DNA from: Pseudoalteromonas distincta
GTDB taxonomy: Bacteria; Pseudomonadota; Gammaproteobacteria; Enterobacterales; Alteromonadaceae
Direction of reading: 5' to 3'
NCBI RefSeq assembly: GCF_000814675.1
Contig: NZ_JWIG01000025.1
Coordinates: 186,001-250,000, forward strand
Length of the DNA: 64,000 nt
Positions 37,555 to 46,258 of this stretch are shown here, piece after piece. Under the pieces are notes generated by a model, which was given only the letters and a program-made list of their open reading frames with translations, was not told the DNA's origin and made no database searches. Positions within the stretch are counted from its first letter, which is position 1, and every line of letters starts with the position of its first letter. The translations under genes and the position numbers were made by a program.

Positions 37555-39465
37555 TTATTTTTTAACTTTACCCTTAAGAACATAAATTTCACCATCGAAA
37601 CTGCCTTGAATAGTCAGTCCTTGGCTTGCCAACTCTTGCAAATATTCAACATGATCATCAGTAATATGCTGGCCTGGGACTAAAAGCGGAATGCCCGGTG
37701 GATATGGAGTAACTAAACCTGCACAAATGCGGTTGTTGCTTTTACTGATAGGCACAGATTCGCGGTCGCCATAAAAAGCATCGCTTGGAATACACGCCAA
37801 GTCAATGGCAGGTAAGTTTTCGGGTAAGCGAGCTCTGCGCGTCGATTTCGATAGTTTTACCTTACCGCTGTCTAGCTTTTTCAATGCATTGTACAAACGA
37901 ATTATTTTTGAGCGCGTGCCGCCAAGCGTGAGTAAAACTAATATAGTGCTGTGTGTGTATTTTTCTATCTCTAGCCCAATTTCATCCAGTAGATATTTAT
38001 GAATATCTTTTAATGAGTAAGGTAGCTCACTAATATCAATAAGGATTTTTAATGGGTCGTGACCCATGTTATCACCACTAAAATGCGGGAATATTTCCAT
38101 AAAGTCTTGCTTAGCTAATACTTTAATTTGCTTAAGCGAGGCCATCTGTTGTTTAAACTCTTCAACATGATTTAGCAGCGCATTGAGCAGCTTATAGCCT
38201 TCCATCTCTAATTGCTTTTGGCACACGTCAAGCGATGCAATAAGCTGATATTTTGGCGATGTGCTGGCGTAGATGCTATAAATCTCTCGAAAGAAATCAG
38301 CATCAAAATCGGGATCGTTAATATGAATATAAGACGCCTGAGAAAACGCCGATACTACTTTATGCGCCGAATGCGTAATGTAATCGGCCCCAGCATGTAT
38401 CGCAGAATAATGACGAAAACTAGGATGAAACAAAGAGTATGCAAACCAGGCTTCATCTATAAACACCTTGATACCATATTGATGAGCATAATCCACGACT
38501 TGTTTTAGGTCGCTAAGCAGGCCGTCGTAAGTACAACCGGTAAGCACTAGTAATTTAGCATCAGTATTGTTTTCAATTGCTAATTTGATGTCGGCCAACG
38601 ACGGTGGCGCGAAAATGCCATATTTTGGATTTAAGATACTCGCCAAATAAATGGGGTAACTAGCTGATTGCAAGATGCCATAGTGGACTGACTTATGGCA
38701 ATTACGGTCGACAATTACTTTATCTCCCTTGCGCAGCAGTGTCTGCAAAATGATTTTATTTGAGGTAGATGAACCATTTGTAACAAAGTAGGTGTGCTTA
38801 ACTTCAAACGTCGCCGCGGCTGATTCTTGAGCGCGACCAATAGTATTGGTGCTGTCTGACAATGAACCTAGCGAGTCTACCGAAACCGACAGGTCGCCAA
38901 CAAATACATTGCGGCCGTAAAACTGATAAAAATCTTTGATGTAAGGTGAGTTTCTAAAGCTAGAACCCCCACTATGACCCGGTGTATGCCAAGAGTCGTT
39001 TGCTTCACCGACGTAACGACGATACGCCGTCCAAAATGGCGTTTCAGAGCGGTCGTCAAAATCGTTAATCATATAACCTAAAATAGCTTCTGGGTCAGAA
39101 ATCACCTCATCTTTAAAAAAGAATGATTCGATTTCTTCTGATTCGTTAACGATTTCCAGCCCTTTAGTGTCGTCGCCGATAACATAAACCGGTAACTCAA
39201 GACGAATTGCCTTTAACTCTTCAATAAAGCGGCTATACATTCGCTCACCCACTTTGTTGTGCATATCCCAGCTTAGAACTACGGCTTGAATATCACCATC
39301 TTCCTCTACATGTTCCAACGCGCGTTTAAGCTCGAGGCATTCAATAATATCGATATGAATATCGTCTCGCTCAAAGTTAGGAATGGTCTTTGACAGATTA
39401 GTTGAAAGCCCTTGTAAAGTGGCTGGGTCTTGCTCAATTATCAAGATACGAAGTAGAGGTAGCAT
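37555..39465 (-). CDS. Orn/Lys/Arg decarboxylase family protein
   Basis: 636 residues. A flavodoxin/receiver-like N-terminal wing (about 5-130) is followed by the aspartate-aminotransferase-fold core with WHTPGHSGGSSF (about 159), VDRNCHKSVHYG (about 252), the DEAWFAY motif (about 338) and the PLP-binding Lys in HSAHK (K369), then a shortened C-terminal domain. The family decarboxylates lysine, ornithine or arginine for acid tolerance or polyamine synthesis. Full-length inducible enzymes are about 710-755 residues, so this is a shorter type. The substrate cannot be told from sequence. Monocistronic. Confidence 0.88.
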   Translation of the reverse strand: MLPLLRILIIEQDPATLQGLSTNLSKTIPNFERDDIHIDIIECLELKRALEHVEEDGDIQAVVLSWDMHNKVGERMYSRFIEELKAIRLELPVYVIGDDTKGLEIVNESEEIESFFFKDEVISDPEAILGYMINDFDDRSETPFWTAYRRYVGEANDSWHTPGHSGGSSFRNSPYIKDFYQFYGRNVFVGDLSVSVDSLGSLSDSTNTIGRAQESAAATFEVKHTYFVTNGSSTSNKIILQTLLRKGDKVIVDRNCHKSVHYGILQSASYPIYLASILNPKYGIFAPPSLADIKLAIENNTDAKLLVLTGCTYDGLLSDLKQVVDYAHQYGIKVFIDEAWFAYSLFHPSFRHYSAIHAGADYITHSAHKVVSAFSQASYIHINDPDFDADFFREIYSIYASTSPKYQLIASLDVCQKQLEMEGYKLLNALLNHVEEFKQQMASLKQIKVLAKQDFMEIFPHFSGDNMGHDPLKILIDISELPYSLKDIHKYLLDEIGLEIEKYTHSTILVLLTLGGTRSKIIRLYNALKKLDSGKVKLSKSTRRARLPENLPAIDLACIPSDAFYGDRESVPISKSNNRICAGLVTPYPPGIPLLVPGQHITDDHVEYLQELASQGLTIQGSFDGEIYVLKGKVKK

Positions 39466-39723
39466 AGAGGGTTTCGCAATATAATTTTATAATGCCCACT
39501 AGCATAACCAAAGGAGTGAGCGTTGTGAAATTAATACTTTGATAATGTTCTATTAATAGTCACATTCTGCGGGTTATCTAAATTAAATTACAAAAATATT
39601 GCTAGGCCTTGGGTTAAAAATACGACTCAATTTATTAATAATATAGAATCGACTGGCAGCTAAACGATTAGCTATCTTATCACTAGAGTTCGAATAGAAG
39701 TGTGCTAGCCAAGGTTTAACCTG

Positions 39724-40413
39724 TTAGTTATCAAATACGATAACTTGATTTTTACCAGCACTTTTAGCTTGATATAACAGTTTATCTGCGTTTTCATATA
39801 ATTTTTCAAACTTACAGTGTTTTGTATCGCCTTTATCTACACCAGCACTAATTGTAACTCTTTGCAATTCAGGTGATATATCAGTTAAATTAAGACTCGC
39901 AATTGCCTCTACAAGCCGTTGTGAAATCATTTTTACAATTTCAACATCATGGCTAGGAAAGAAAACTACAAACTCTTCTCCGCCATATCGCCCTACAATA
40001 TCTTTCTCTCTAGTTTGAAATTTTAGAGCATGGGCTACTCTTTGAAGGACTTTGTCACCAGCATTATGTCCAAATTGATCATTGATGAGTTTAAAGTTAT
40101 CTATATCTGCAATTAGTAAAAAGCCGCTTTGTTTATCTAAGCGTGAAACTTGTTCATGGAAGCCTCTCCTATTTAATACTTTTGTCAAAGGGTCGATTAA
40201 CGATTCATTAGTGATGGTTATATTTAGTCGTTTTAATCTTTTAATATGTCGAAATGAGAAAAGTAAAATTAGAATGAAAAGGCTAAGATTAATGAACAGA
40301 ATTATATTTAACCTAATATGATCAGCCGCTTTGTTTTGCCAATCTATTTCGCTTGGAAATGCAAAGCTACTGAATAAAGAAAGGCTAATTAGTGCTAAAT
40401 TTAAAATATACAT
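39724..40413 (-). CDS. Membrane-bound diguanylate cyclase (GGDEF domain)
   Basis: 229 residues from the ATG at 40413. An alternative GTG at 40434 adds seven. A signal-like hydrophobic N-terminus and a transmembrane helix (about 35-53) precede a GGDEF domain. Its signature is GGEEF in RYGGEEFVVFF, and DPLTKVLNRRGF and DNFKLINDQFGHNAGD are intact. It should make cyclic di-GMP. No inhibitory RxxD site is obvious before GGEEF (the text reads KDIVGRYGGEEF). It overlaps the end of the upstream membrane-protein gene, so the two are probably coupled. Confidence 0.88.
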   Translation of the reverse strand: MYILNLALISLSLFSSFAFPSEIDWQNKAADHIRLNIILFINLSLFILILLFSFRHIKRLKRLNITITNESLIDPLTKVLNRRGFHEQVSRLDKQSGFLLIADIDNFKLINDQFGHNAGDKVLQRVAHALKFQTREKDIVGRYGGEEFVVFFPSHDVEIVKMISQRLVEAIASLNLTDISPELQRVTISAGVDKGDTKHCKFEKLYENADKLLYQAKSAGKNQVIVFDN

Positions 40414-40918
40414 TTTTTGATAAAGTAGAAACACAAATTAGGCAACTTATAAATGAATGTAATAATAGACCTTGAATACCAATACTTAAATAGGGCCCAA
40501 TCATCTTTGCATTAGATACATCTAGCAAAACACCCCATGAAACAACCAGGTATAAAAATCCAATTAAGAGTAGAGATAAAGACATCGTTTCAGGCTTCAA
40601 CTTAGTTACATACGTTGAAAATAAAATTATAAGAAGTAATGAGCTTATAGAAGATAAAACAGTCATCGGCTCAAACCAAAAACTTGGGGCCTCAATAAAA
40701 GAATGATTTTCATTAGCTTCCCAAAACTCAGGAAAGGTCAAAACCTGTAAAAGATCGACATTTGAAAATATGATCAAAAGTTCTTCAAATGTTACTCCCG
40801 CAACAGACTCGTTAAAAGCAATAAAGGTGATAAAGCCATTTGAAAGCCAGATACAGAAGGCTGAAGTAATTGCTAAAAGCAAATTGTATAATTGAGTTTT
40901 ACCACTATAGCTTTTCAA
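40385..40918 (-). CDS. Four-helix membrane protein next to nth
   Basis: About 177 residues if it starts at the TTG 40918-40916, 4 bp after the nth stop. Longer starts would lie inside nth in another frame. Four or five hydrophobic segments are visible (near 10-30, 45-60, 80-105, 115-135, 145-165). I do not recognise a family. The stop lies inside the start region of the diguanylate cyclase gene, suggesting the two work together, for example as a sensor with a cyclase (inference). Its natural promoter may lie upstream of nth, now displaced by the island. Confidence 0.6.
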   Translation of the reverse strand: MKSYSGKTQLYNLLLAITSAFCIWLSNGFITFIAFNESVAGVTFEELLIIFSNVDLLQVLTFPEFWEANENHSFIEAPSFWFEPMTVLSSISSLLLIILFSTYVTKLKPETMSLSLLLIGFLYLVVSWGVLLDVSNAKMIGPYLSIGIQGLLLHSFISCLICVSTLSKNVYFKFSTN

Positions 40919-40922
40919 CTCG

Positions 40923-41162
40923 TTATTCCGTTTTTTCTTTAAACTCACACAAGTCTTCAATAATACAGCTGCCACACTTTGGTTTACGCGCTACGCAGGT
41001 GTAACGCCCGTGCAGTATTAACCAATGGTGAACGTCTACTTTAAATTCTTTTGGTACAACCTTTTCAAGCTTTTGTTCTACAGCAACTACGTCTTTACCC
41101 ATGGCAAGCTTGGTACGGTTAGATACACGAAATATGTGTGTATCTACGGCTATTACAGGCCA
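40923..41162 (-). pseudogene. nth: Endonuclease III (nth), 3' fragment cut by the island
   Basis: Only the last 79 codons remain, starting at WPVIAVDTHIFRVSNRTKLA. The catalytic Asp (in AVDTH) and the 4Fe-4S ligands C-x6-C-x2-C-x5-C (CVARKPKCGSCIIEDLC) are here, while the helix-hairpin-helix and catalytic Lys half is missing. The sequence to the right of 41162 is not nth but the start of an element with a serine recombinase. The 5' part should lie at the other end of the element, outside the window. Base-excision repair by Nth is probably lost, unless a second copy exists. Confidence 0.9.
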
Positions 41163-41238
41163 GCAAAAGGATAATAATAGTAGATACTTATATTGTATTG
41201 ATTTACACTGTATATAACAACAGAGGTGAATCAAAAAC

Positions 41239-42900
41239 ATGAATAAGCATACTACTTTAAAACCATTACTCTATAGTTATATACGCTTTTCTACAATCGA
41301 ACAGGCTAAGGGGCAGTCTTTAAATCGGCAGCTTAGTTTTGCTAAAGAGGTTGCTAAGGAAAAAGGGCTTGAGCTTGATGACTCATTATCAATGCGTGAT
41401 ATGGGGTTAAGTGCGTTTCATAAAACCAATATTACCCGGGGCGCTTTGGGTATATTTTTAGCGGCGGTAGAGCAGGGTAAGGTACCGGCGGGTTCTATTT
41501 TAGTGCTTGAAAGTTTGGACCGCATTTCTCGTGCTGCGCCGCTTGAAAGTCAGGGCATTATTGCACAAATTATTAATGCTGATATTACGGTGATCACGGC
41601 GGCTGACCGTAAAGAGTATAATAAAGAAACCATTAAAAAGAATCCGATGGATTTGGTTTATATTATCCTGGTGTTGATACGGGCCAATGAGGAAAGTGAA
41701 ACTAAATCTCTGCGGGTTCGTTCTGCGTTGACTAAGCAATGTGATGATTGGTTAGCCGGCAAACGTGGTTTTAGGGTTAAGTGTGGTAAGCCGCCTAGCT
41801 GGGTAGTGTGGAATGATGATAAAAAGTTATTCGACTTCGATCCGCACAATAAAGCTATTATGCTGCGTAAGCTTGAATTATTTAAAAAAGGGCACGGCGG
41901 TATAAAAATAGCTGAGCTTATTAATGCAGAGTTTGGTGCGGGTACTGTTCACCACACTGGGGCTAATGTTTATAAAGAGGTAAAGCGCCGTTCGTTAATT
42001 GGTGAGCTGAATGTAAAAGTAGGCGATGCTGATTACGTTCTTGAAGGTTATTACCCGCCATTAATGAGTAAAGTTGAGTTTGATTTTTTAGTCGCAGATT
42101 CATCTAAACGAGGTGCTACGAAACACACACAAAAGTTTGTGGGGATTTTATCGGGCGTTGGTGTATTTAAATGTGGTTGTTGTGGTAAATCGGTCGGTTC
42201 GCATGTTGTTTATCGTAAAAAGTGTATTGATGAAGTAAAAAGTAGCCATAAGCGCTATGGTTGTGTTGAAGCTAGGCGCAATAATAACTGTACAATGAGT
42301 TCTACAGTGCAAATTGAAATGGTTGAAAGTGCTGTTGTTAAGTTTTGCCAGGATAAAGTAAACCTGCAACGTATATTGCTAGGGGGCAGCGACCGCGAAT
42401 TAATTAATACTGAAGAATCAGCACTGGTTGCGCAGCTTGAAAAAATTAATGACGATATAAACTCACTTACAGAAACGCTTTTAATACTTGAGGGCACGCC
42501 ACCACAGGCGATAGCTAATAAAATATCAGCCCTTGAAACACAAGCGCGTGACATTCAAACCCAAATAGATACCAGTAAAAACAAGCTTGCTAAAATTGAC
42601 CACTCTTTTCGTGATGAAGTAACAGACCGCTGGTTATCGCTTACTAAAAACCTTGTAAAACTTTCCAATGACGAACGTTTAGCTATTCGCCAGCTAGTTA
42701 AAGATACTTTTAAAAGCATCAGTTTACAGCTAAATACATTTAGCGGCGATAAAGGTGGCCTCAATAATGTTTTTGAGCACCTATTAGGTGCCTCAAATGC
42801 TGACTACTTTGAGCTTTTACTGGAATTTCATAATGATAAGAAGCGTTTGTTGCGTCTGCATAAACATACTGGTGAGCTAGTTAGTGGTTATGACTTTTGA
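41239..42900 (+). CDS. Large serine recombinase (island integrase)
   Basis: 553 residues. The resolvase catalytic domain (about 10-155) has the nucleophile at S18 in YIRFSTIEQAKGQS and the LESLDRISR segment. A recombinase domain (about 185-290) contains GFRVKCGKPPSW. A zinc ribbon follows (CGCC...C...C, about 310-352), then a coiled coil (about 390-455) of the type that controls directionality. It catalyses site-specific integration and excision. The gene starts about 77 bp from the nth junction, as expected for an integrase beside its attachment site. A ribosome binding site (AGAGGTG) precedes the ATG. Confidence 0.92.
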   Translation: MNKHTTLKPLLYSYIRFSTIEQAKGQSLNRQLSFAKEVAKEKGLELDDSLSMRDMGLSAFHKTNITRGALGIFLAAVEQGKVPAGSILVLESLDRISRAAPLESQGIIAQIINADITVITAADRKEYNKETIKKNPMDLVYIILVLIRANEESETKSLRVRSALTKQCDDWLAGKRGFRVKCGKPPSWVVWNDDKKLFDFDPHNKAIMLRKLELFKKGHGGIKIAELINAEFGAGTVHHTGANVYKEVKRRSLIGELNVKVGDADYVLEGYYPPLMSKVEFDFLVADSSKRGATKHTQKFVGILSGVGVFKCGCCGKSVGSHVVYRKKCIDEVKSSHKRYGCVEARRNNNCTMSSTVQIEMVESAVVKFCQDKVNLQRILLGGSDRELINTEESALVAQLEKINDDINSLTETLLILEGTPPQAIANKISALETQARDIQTQIDTSKNKLAKIDHSFRDEVTDRWLSLTKNLVKLSNDERLAIRQLVKDTFKSISLQLNTFSGDKGGLNNVFEHLLGASNADYFELLLEFHNDKKRLLRLHKHTGELVSGYDF

Positions 42901-42977
42901 CGTAATTACGAAGTGGCCTGACGCAAGTTTACCCTTGCAACAGGCCATATTCAATATTATTTAGTTGAAGGGCTTAG

Positions 42978-43181
42978 TTATTTAGGTTCTTTAAAATAAT
43001 TAGGATCAATACTTGTAAACCTGGCACAAAAGGTTTTAATAATATGATCTAGCATTGCTTCAAAGACCATTAACTCAACAACCATACCTGACTGAATAAT
43101 CTTACCTTTATTGGTTATTATCGCTAGCGCATATCCTTTTTGCATTTGCAGTCCATTATTATTAGAAGAAATAATTTGCAT
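42978..43181 (-). CDS. Small unknown protein beside the recombinase
   Basis: 67 residues with a clear ribosome binding site (AAAGG, 6 bp before the ATG on the minus strand). No family is recognised. The protein mixes a beta-rich N-terminal half (GYALAIITNKGKIIQSG) with a helical C-terminal half. It converges with the serine recombinase gene. A recombination directionality factor is one possibility, from position only. Confidence 0.5.
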   Translation of the reverse strand: MQIISSNNNGLQMQKGYALAIITNKGKIIQSGMVVELMVFEAMLDHIIKTFCARFTSIDPNYFKEPK

Positions 43182-43522
43182 AGAAACCTTTAAGTTATTA
43201 ATAAAAGAATTGGTTAGCTTGAAGGCTTAATTAATCAAACTAACAGTACTATGATAACTATTTTCAAAATTTTTCAAAATTTAGGGATGTTTTGGATATT
43301 TTTCTGAATCCCTCCGCTAAATGGGGAGTTAGATTGCATCTTGATTAAAATTCAGAGAAAAACACAAAAAATTTTTTAGATAAATAGAGAATTAAGTAAT
43401 GTGTTTTGTATATTTATCAGGAAATTATTGAAGTTGGTTTATTAATTGTTCAATACTTATTACTGATAGGTAGGCTCAAGTTACTCTTCACGCTGAATTG
43501 TCTAAGCACTTAAAATATAGGT

Positions 43523-43612
43523 TTACTTTCTGGACTTTTTAATAACCACGACTAAAACTATTGTTAATACGGTCGCAGGTAATAACCAAATATATTCCGC
43601 CATATTATTCAT
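43523..43612 (-). CDS. 29-residue single-helix membrane peptide
   Basis: A short frame with ATG at 43612 (or 43603). The encoded peptide is hydrophobic, with EYIWLLPATVLTIVLVVVIK forming one transmembrane helix and a basic tail KKSRK. A TTGAGGA ribosome binding site precedes the start. This is typical of small regulatory or toxin-like membrane peptides, but nothing more can be said. The rest of 43182-43748 holds no other gene that I can see. Confidence 0.5.
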   Translation of the reverse strand: MNNMAEYIWLLPATVLTIVLVVVIKKSRK

Positions 43613-43748
43613 CCTCAAGGTTGTACAGTGATATTCCAACATTAATGATTTTTATTATTTTTGCAAATTAAACCAACAAAACGCAATTCTTCACTTTTAC
43701 CCATTGCATGGCCCTAGTTAATTTCAGGACAATTAACGAGGACAAATC

Positions 43749-44141
43749 ATGAAAAATATTAAATCTCAATTTATTCGCCAATACGTTCGAGCCAGTAGAT
43801 CTCCGTGGGATGACTGCTCTACAATTTTATTGTTAGCAGATGTAGTTAATGAACAAACATTAGAGTTAAATTTCAATAATTACATCTATTTACATAGAGA
43901 TAGCGTTGGAAAAATACTTGGCATTAGTATTTCAAATAGTATGTTGGAAAAAAATCCAAGTTTTGAGAATAGGTATTTAGAAGGGCACGACATGACGCTT
44001 TTTTTACTTATCTACATAGAGCAAATAACACAGTTTTGTGAGCTGTTCTCTGAAGAGTTCCAGCAAATATTTATGCAAACGCCAACTACATTTTTTGCAG
44101 CAACAGAAAGTGATTGGGTCGATATTATCGACAATGCATAA
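43749..44141 (+). CDS. Unknown island protein (130 aa)
   Basis: 130 residues, acidic, mostly helical. A strong ribosome binding site (ACGAGGA) precedes the ATG. The C-terminal part (TLFLLIYIEQITQFCELFSE) is hydrophobic but not clearly membrane-spanning. I do not recognise a family. Another small gene follows after a terminator hairpin. Confidence 0.6.
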   Translation: MKNIKSQFIRQYVRASRSPWDDCSTILLLADVVNEQTLELNFNNYIYLHRDSVGKILGISISNSMLEKNPSFENRYLEGHDMTLFLLIYIEQITQFCELFSEEFQQIFMQTPTTFFAATESDWVDIIDNA

Positions 44142-44147
44142 CCCCCT

Positions 44148-44171
44148 AAGCGAACATTTGTTCGCTTTTTT
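44148..44171 (+). terminator. Terminator after the 130-aa gene
   Basis: AAGCGAAC/GTTCGCTT with an ATTT loop, followed by TTTT. Confidence 0.85.
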
Positions 44172-44270
44172 AAAAATATTTTTCGTAAACCGTTTTAAAT
44201 ACCCATGCCTGATTTTATTTACTAATACGTTATCGATTTTGATAACAAAACACACAAGGATAGTGAAAAA

Positions 44271-44555
44271 ATGAAACATACATACGTATCAACATTGGAT
44301 TTTTTAAATTTATTACACTCATTTAGCCGAGTAATCACCGCTAATGACCACCAGATAAACTTATTAGAATTACGCAGTGATAATGCGAATTTAGATGAGC
44401 TGTGGGAGGTTATTGGCCCTGAAATTACAGCGAATAAAACACTAAATGAGTTTGCTATGCGAAAACTTGCTTATGAGCTCATGCACAGCCTAATTAGCCA
44501 CCCAGTAGAGCGTGTGGAGCTGCCGTGTGACTTCGAGGATGATGTTTATCCCTAG
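44271..44555 (+). CDS. Unknown island protein (94 aa)
   Basis: 94 residues, acidic (C-terminus CDFEDDVYP), helical. A ribosome binding site (AAGGA) lies about 10 bp upstream of the ATG. No family is recognised. It lies between the recombinase and the replication region. Confidence 0.55.
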   Translation: MKHTYVSTLDFLNLLHSFSRVITANDHQINLLELRSDNANLDELWEVIGPEITANKTLNEFAMRKLAYELMHSLISHPVERVELPCDFEDDVYP

Positions 44556-44826
44556 GGTCTAATTGAAAAAATTAACGATTGAAACTGAGGTCATAATGGT
44601 TATTTTCAAAATCAAAATAACAGCCTAATCATATCTCCCAAAATATGCCTGAATCATTATTTGCTGATTCGTTGCCCTAACTGCAATAGCGTTTAATAGG
44701 GCATTTTACTCAGTTACTGAGTATCAAACCTGGGAGGGGGTCCTGCGCAAATACAGGGTTTCGTTACGATGCCTCAAAAGCGAGGTCATTGTAATCATGT
44801 TTGGCAAGGCCATAGGTCAAATGCAC
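44556..44826. other. Non-coding region left of the origin
   Basis: No reading frame with a ribosome binding site. It contains a GC-richer stretch (CTGGGAGGGGGTCCTGCGCA near 44740) and short inverted repeats. Function not seen. Confidence 0.45.
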
Positions 44827-44858
44827 AAGGGAGGTAGATTTATGTCTATCTCCCTTTT
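44827..44858 (+). terminator. Strong 12-bp hairpin in the origin region
   Basis: AAGGGAGGTAGA pairs with TCTATCTCCCTT (one G-T pair) over a 6-base loop, followed by TT. It has the form of a terminator, but no gene is seen directly upstream, so it may end a small RNA or be a structural element of the origin. Confidence 0.55.
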
Positions 44859-44909
44859 GCGTATTTCAGTAAGTCAGTTCACTCAGTAGTTTTATTACAA
44901 ATGATAGTG

Positions 44910-45269
44910 GCGGGGTAAAAAAATAAAAAATAAAAAATAAAAAAATAATTAATTTATTTTTTAACCGTCAGAAATGAATTAATAAATTTATAAAAGTTGC
45001 AAATGTGCCTGTATTTTTATTTTTTCTATTTTAATACTTTTAGAGGGGGTTATCTTATTGAAATTAAATAAAATATTTACTGTTTTGGTGGGCAATTTAT
45101 ATGTTTATTGTGGCATTTTATACGAAATGAGTAGGCAATTTATACGGTTTAGGGGGCCATTTTCACTGTAAATAAATAAAACTTTTTTTACCAAAAAACT
45201 TACCGAAATTTCTTTTATTCGTTGAGCCGCGGTTAGCATAACAGCATAAACTAGAAATGAGGTAGAGAA
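44910..45269 (+). other. Iteron-type replication origin (putative oriV)
   Basis: An A/T run (44915-44960) is followed by four imperfect direct repeats beginning with GGCAATTTATATG (45091), GGCATTTTATACG (45112), GGCAATTTATACG (45134) and GGCCATTTTCAC (45155). The spacing is 21, 22 and 21 bp, which is one to two helical turns and typical of iterons. They sit about 110 bp upstream of the initiator gene. The combination fits a theta-replicating plasmid origin. Confidence 0.7.
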
Positions 45270-46223
45270 ATGAGTAGTAAAAATTCTCCAAGAATTGTTT
45301 TCGGCAATAAGCTGTTACATGCGGGTTATTCGCTCGATATTAATGAGCAGCGATTAATAAATCTCGCGCTGTCTAAAGTAAACTCCAAAAAGTCTAACCC
45401 AGGAAAAATTCTGATTTATCCAACGGAATATGCCAAGTGTTTCGGCCTGAGTAAGTACAGCGTTTATGAGCAGCTGAGTTCTGCCGCAGAGTCACTCAGA
45501 GATAAATCTGTAAGCATTTTAGACGATAGCGGGCAGTCGCTTTCAATTCCTTGGGTGAGTAGCGCTTCATACGAAAAGGTGAAAAATCAAGGGTCTTTCA
45601 TTACACTTGAGTTTTCAGAAGAAATCGAGCCGTATATTTTTAATATAGAGAAAAATTTCACAAGGTTATTTTTTCATAACACAGTAAAATTAAACAGCCT
45701 AGCATCATTTCGGTTGTATGCACTCCTAAACGAGGTGCGAAATTATAAAAATTACAAACGACAGGGCGCGGTAGTTGTGAATTTTCAGTTGCCAGAGATG
45801 AAACAAAAATTATTTTTATCTGAATCATATGGAGCATGGCGCGATTTTAAAAACCGCATCCTGTTACCTGCTATTGAAAAAATTAATGCCCACACAGATG
45901 TACGCGTAACGTTTAAGCCTAAAAAAATGGGTAACTGTATTACTGCCATTGAATTTTCCTATTTTACTCAATGCTCTAGTGAAAGTGAAGAGTTTGCTAG
46001 GCCAAGACTATCTCGTCGCCCTAAAGTCAATAAGGGGTCGCATGCTGAGGGTGTGTGGGCTCGGGGAAACCTCAATCGATTAGGAAATTATGAGCTATCA
46101 AACCAAAACGAAAACCCCGCTTTTAGATTGGCAAAAGCAGATATAAGGCGCTGTATAACGTATGCAAAAATCATTGGTGACGATGAAGCTAAGATTTTTT
46201 ACTCTAAACAATTGAATAAATAA
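45270..46223 (+). CDS. Rep_3-family plasmid replication initiator
   Basis: 317 residues. It has two winged-helix domains, with LDINEQRLINLALSKVNSKK near the N-terminus and LASFRLYALLNEVRNYKNYK (about 145-165) followed by a second wing with AWRDFKNRILLPAIEKINAHTD and VTFKPKKMGNCITAIEF. This is the RepA/RepE/Pi layout of Rep_3 initiators that bind iterons. The ATG follows ATGAGGTAG. An origin-like region lies directly upstream. It implies that the island is, or contains, a plasmid replicon. Confidence 0.8.
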   Translation: MSSKNSPRIVFGNKLLHAGYSLDINEQRLINLALSKVNSKKSNPGKILIYPTEYAKCFGLSKYSVYEQLSSAAESLRDKSVSILDDSGQSLSIPWVSSASYEKVKNQGSFITLEFSEEIEPYIFNIEKNFTRLFFHNTVKLNSLASFRLYALLNEVRNYKNYKRQGAVVVNFQLPEMKQKLFLSESYGAWRDFKNRILLPAIEKINAHTDVRVTFKPKKMGNCITAIEFSYFTQCSSESEEFARPRLSRRPKVNKGSHAEGVWARGNLNRLGNYELSNQNENPAFRLAKADIRRCITYAKIIGDDEAKIFYSKQLNK

Positions 46224-46258
46224 AATAATCATGATGTCTCAATGTTGATACTACTGCA

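Noticed and set aside
40385-40975. Longer version of the membrane protein starting inside nth
   Set aside because: The upstream starts lie within the nth reading frame and encode the nth Fe-S region out of frame. The TTG just after the nth stop is a more natural start.
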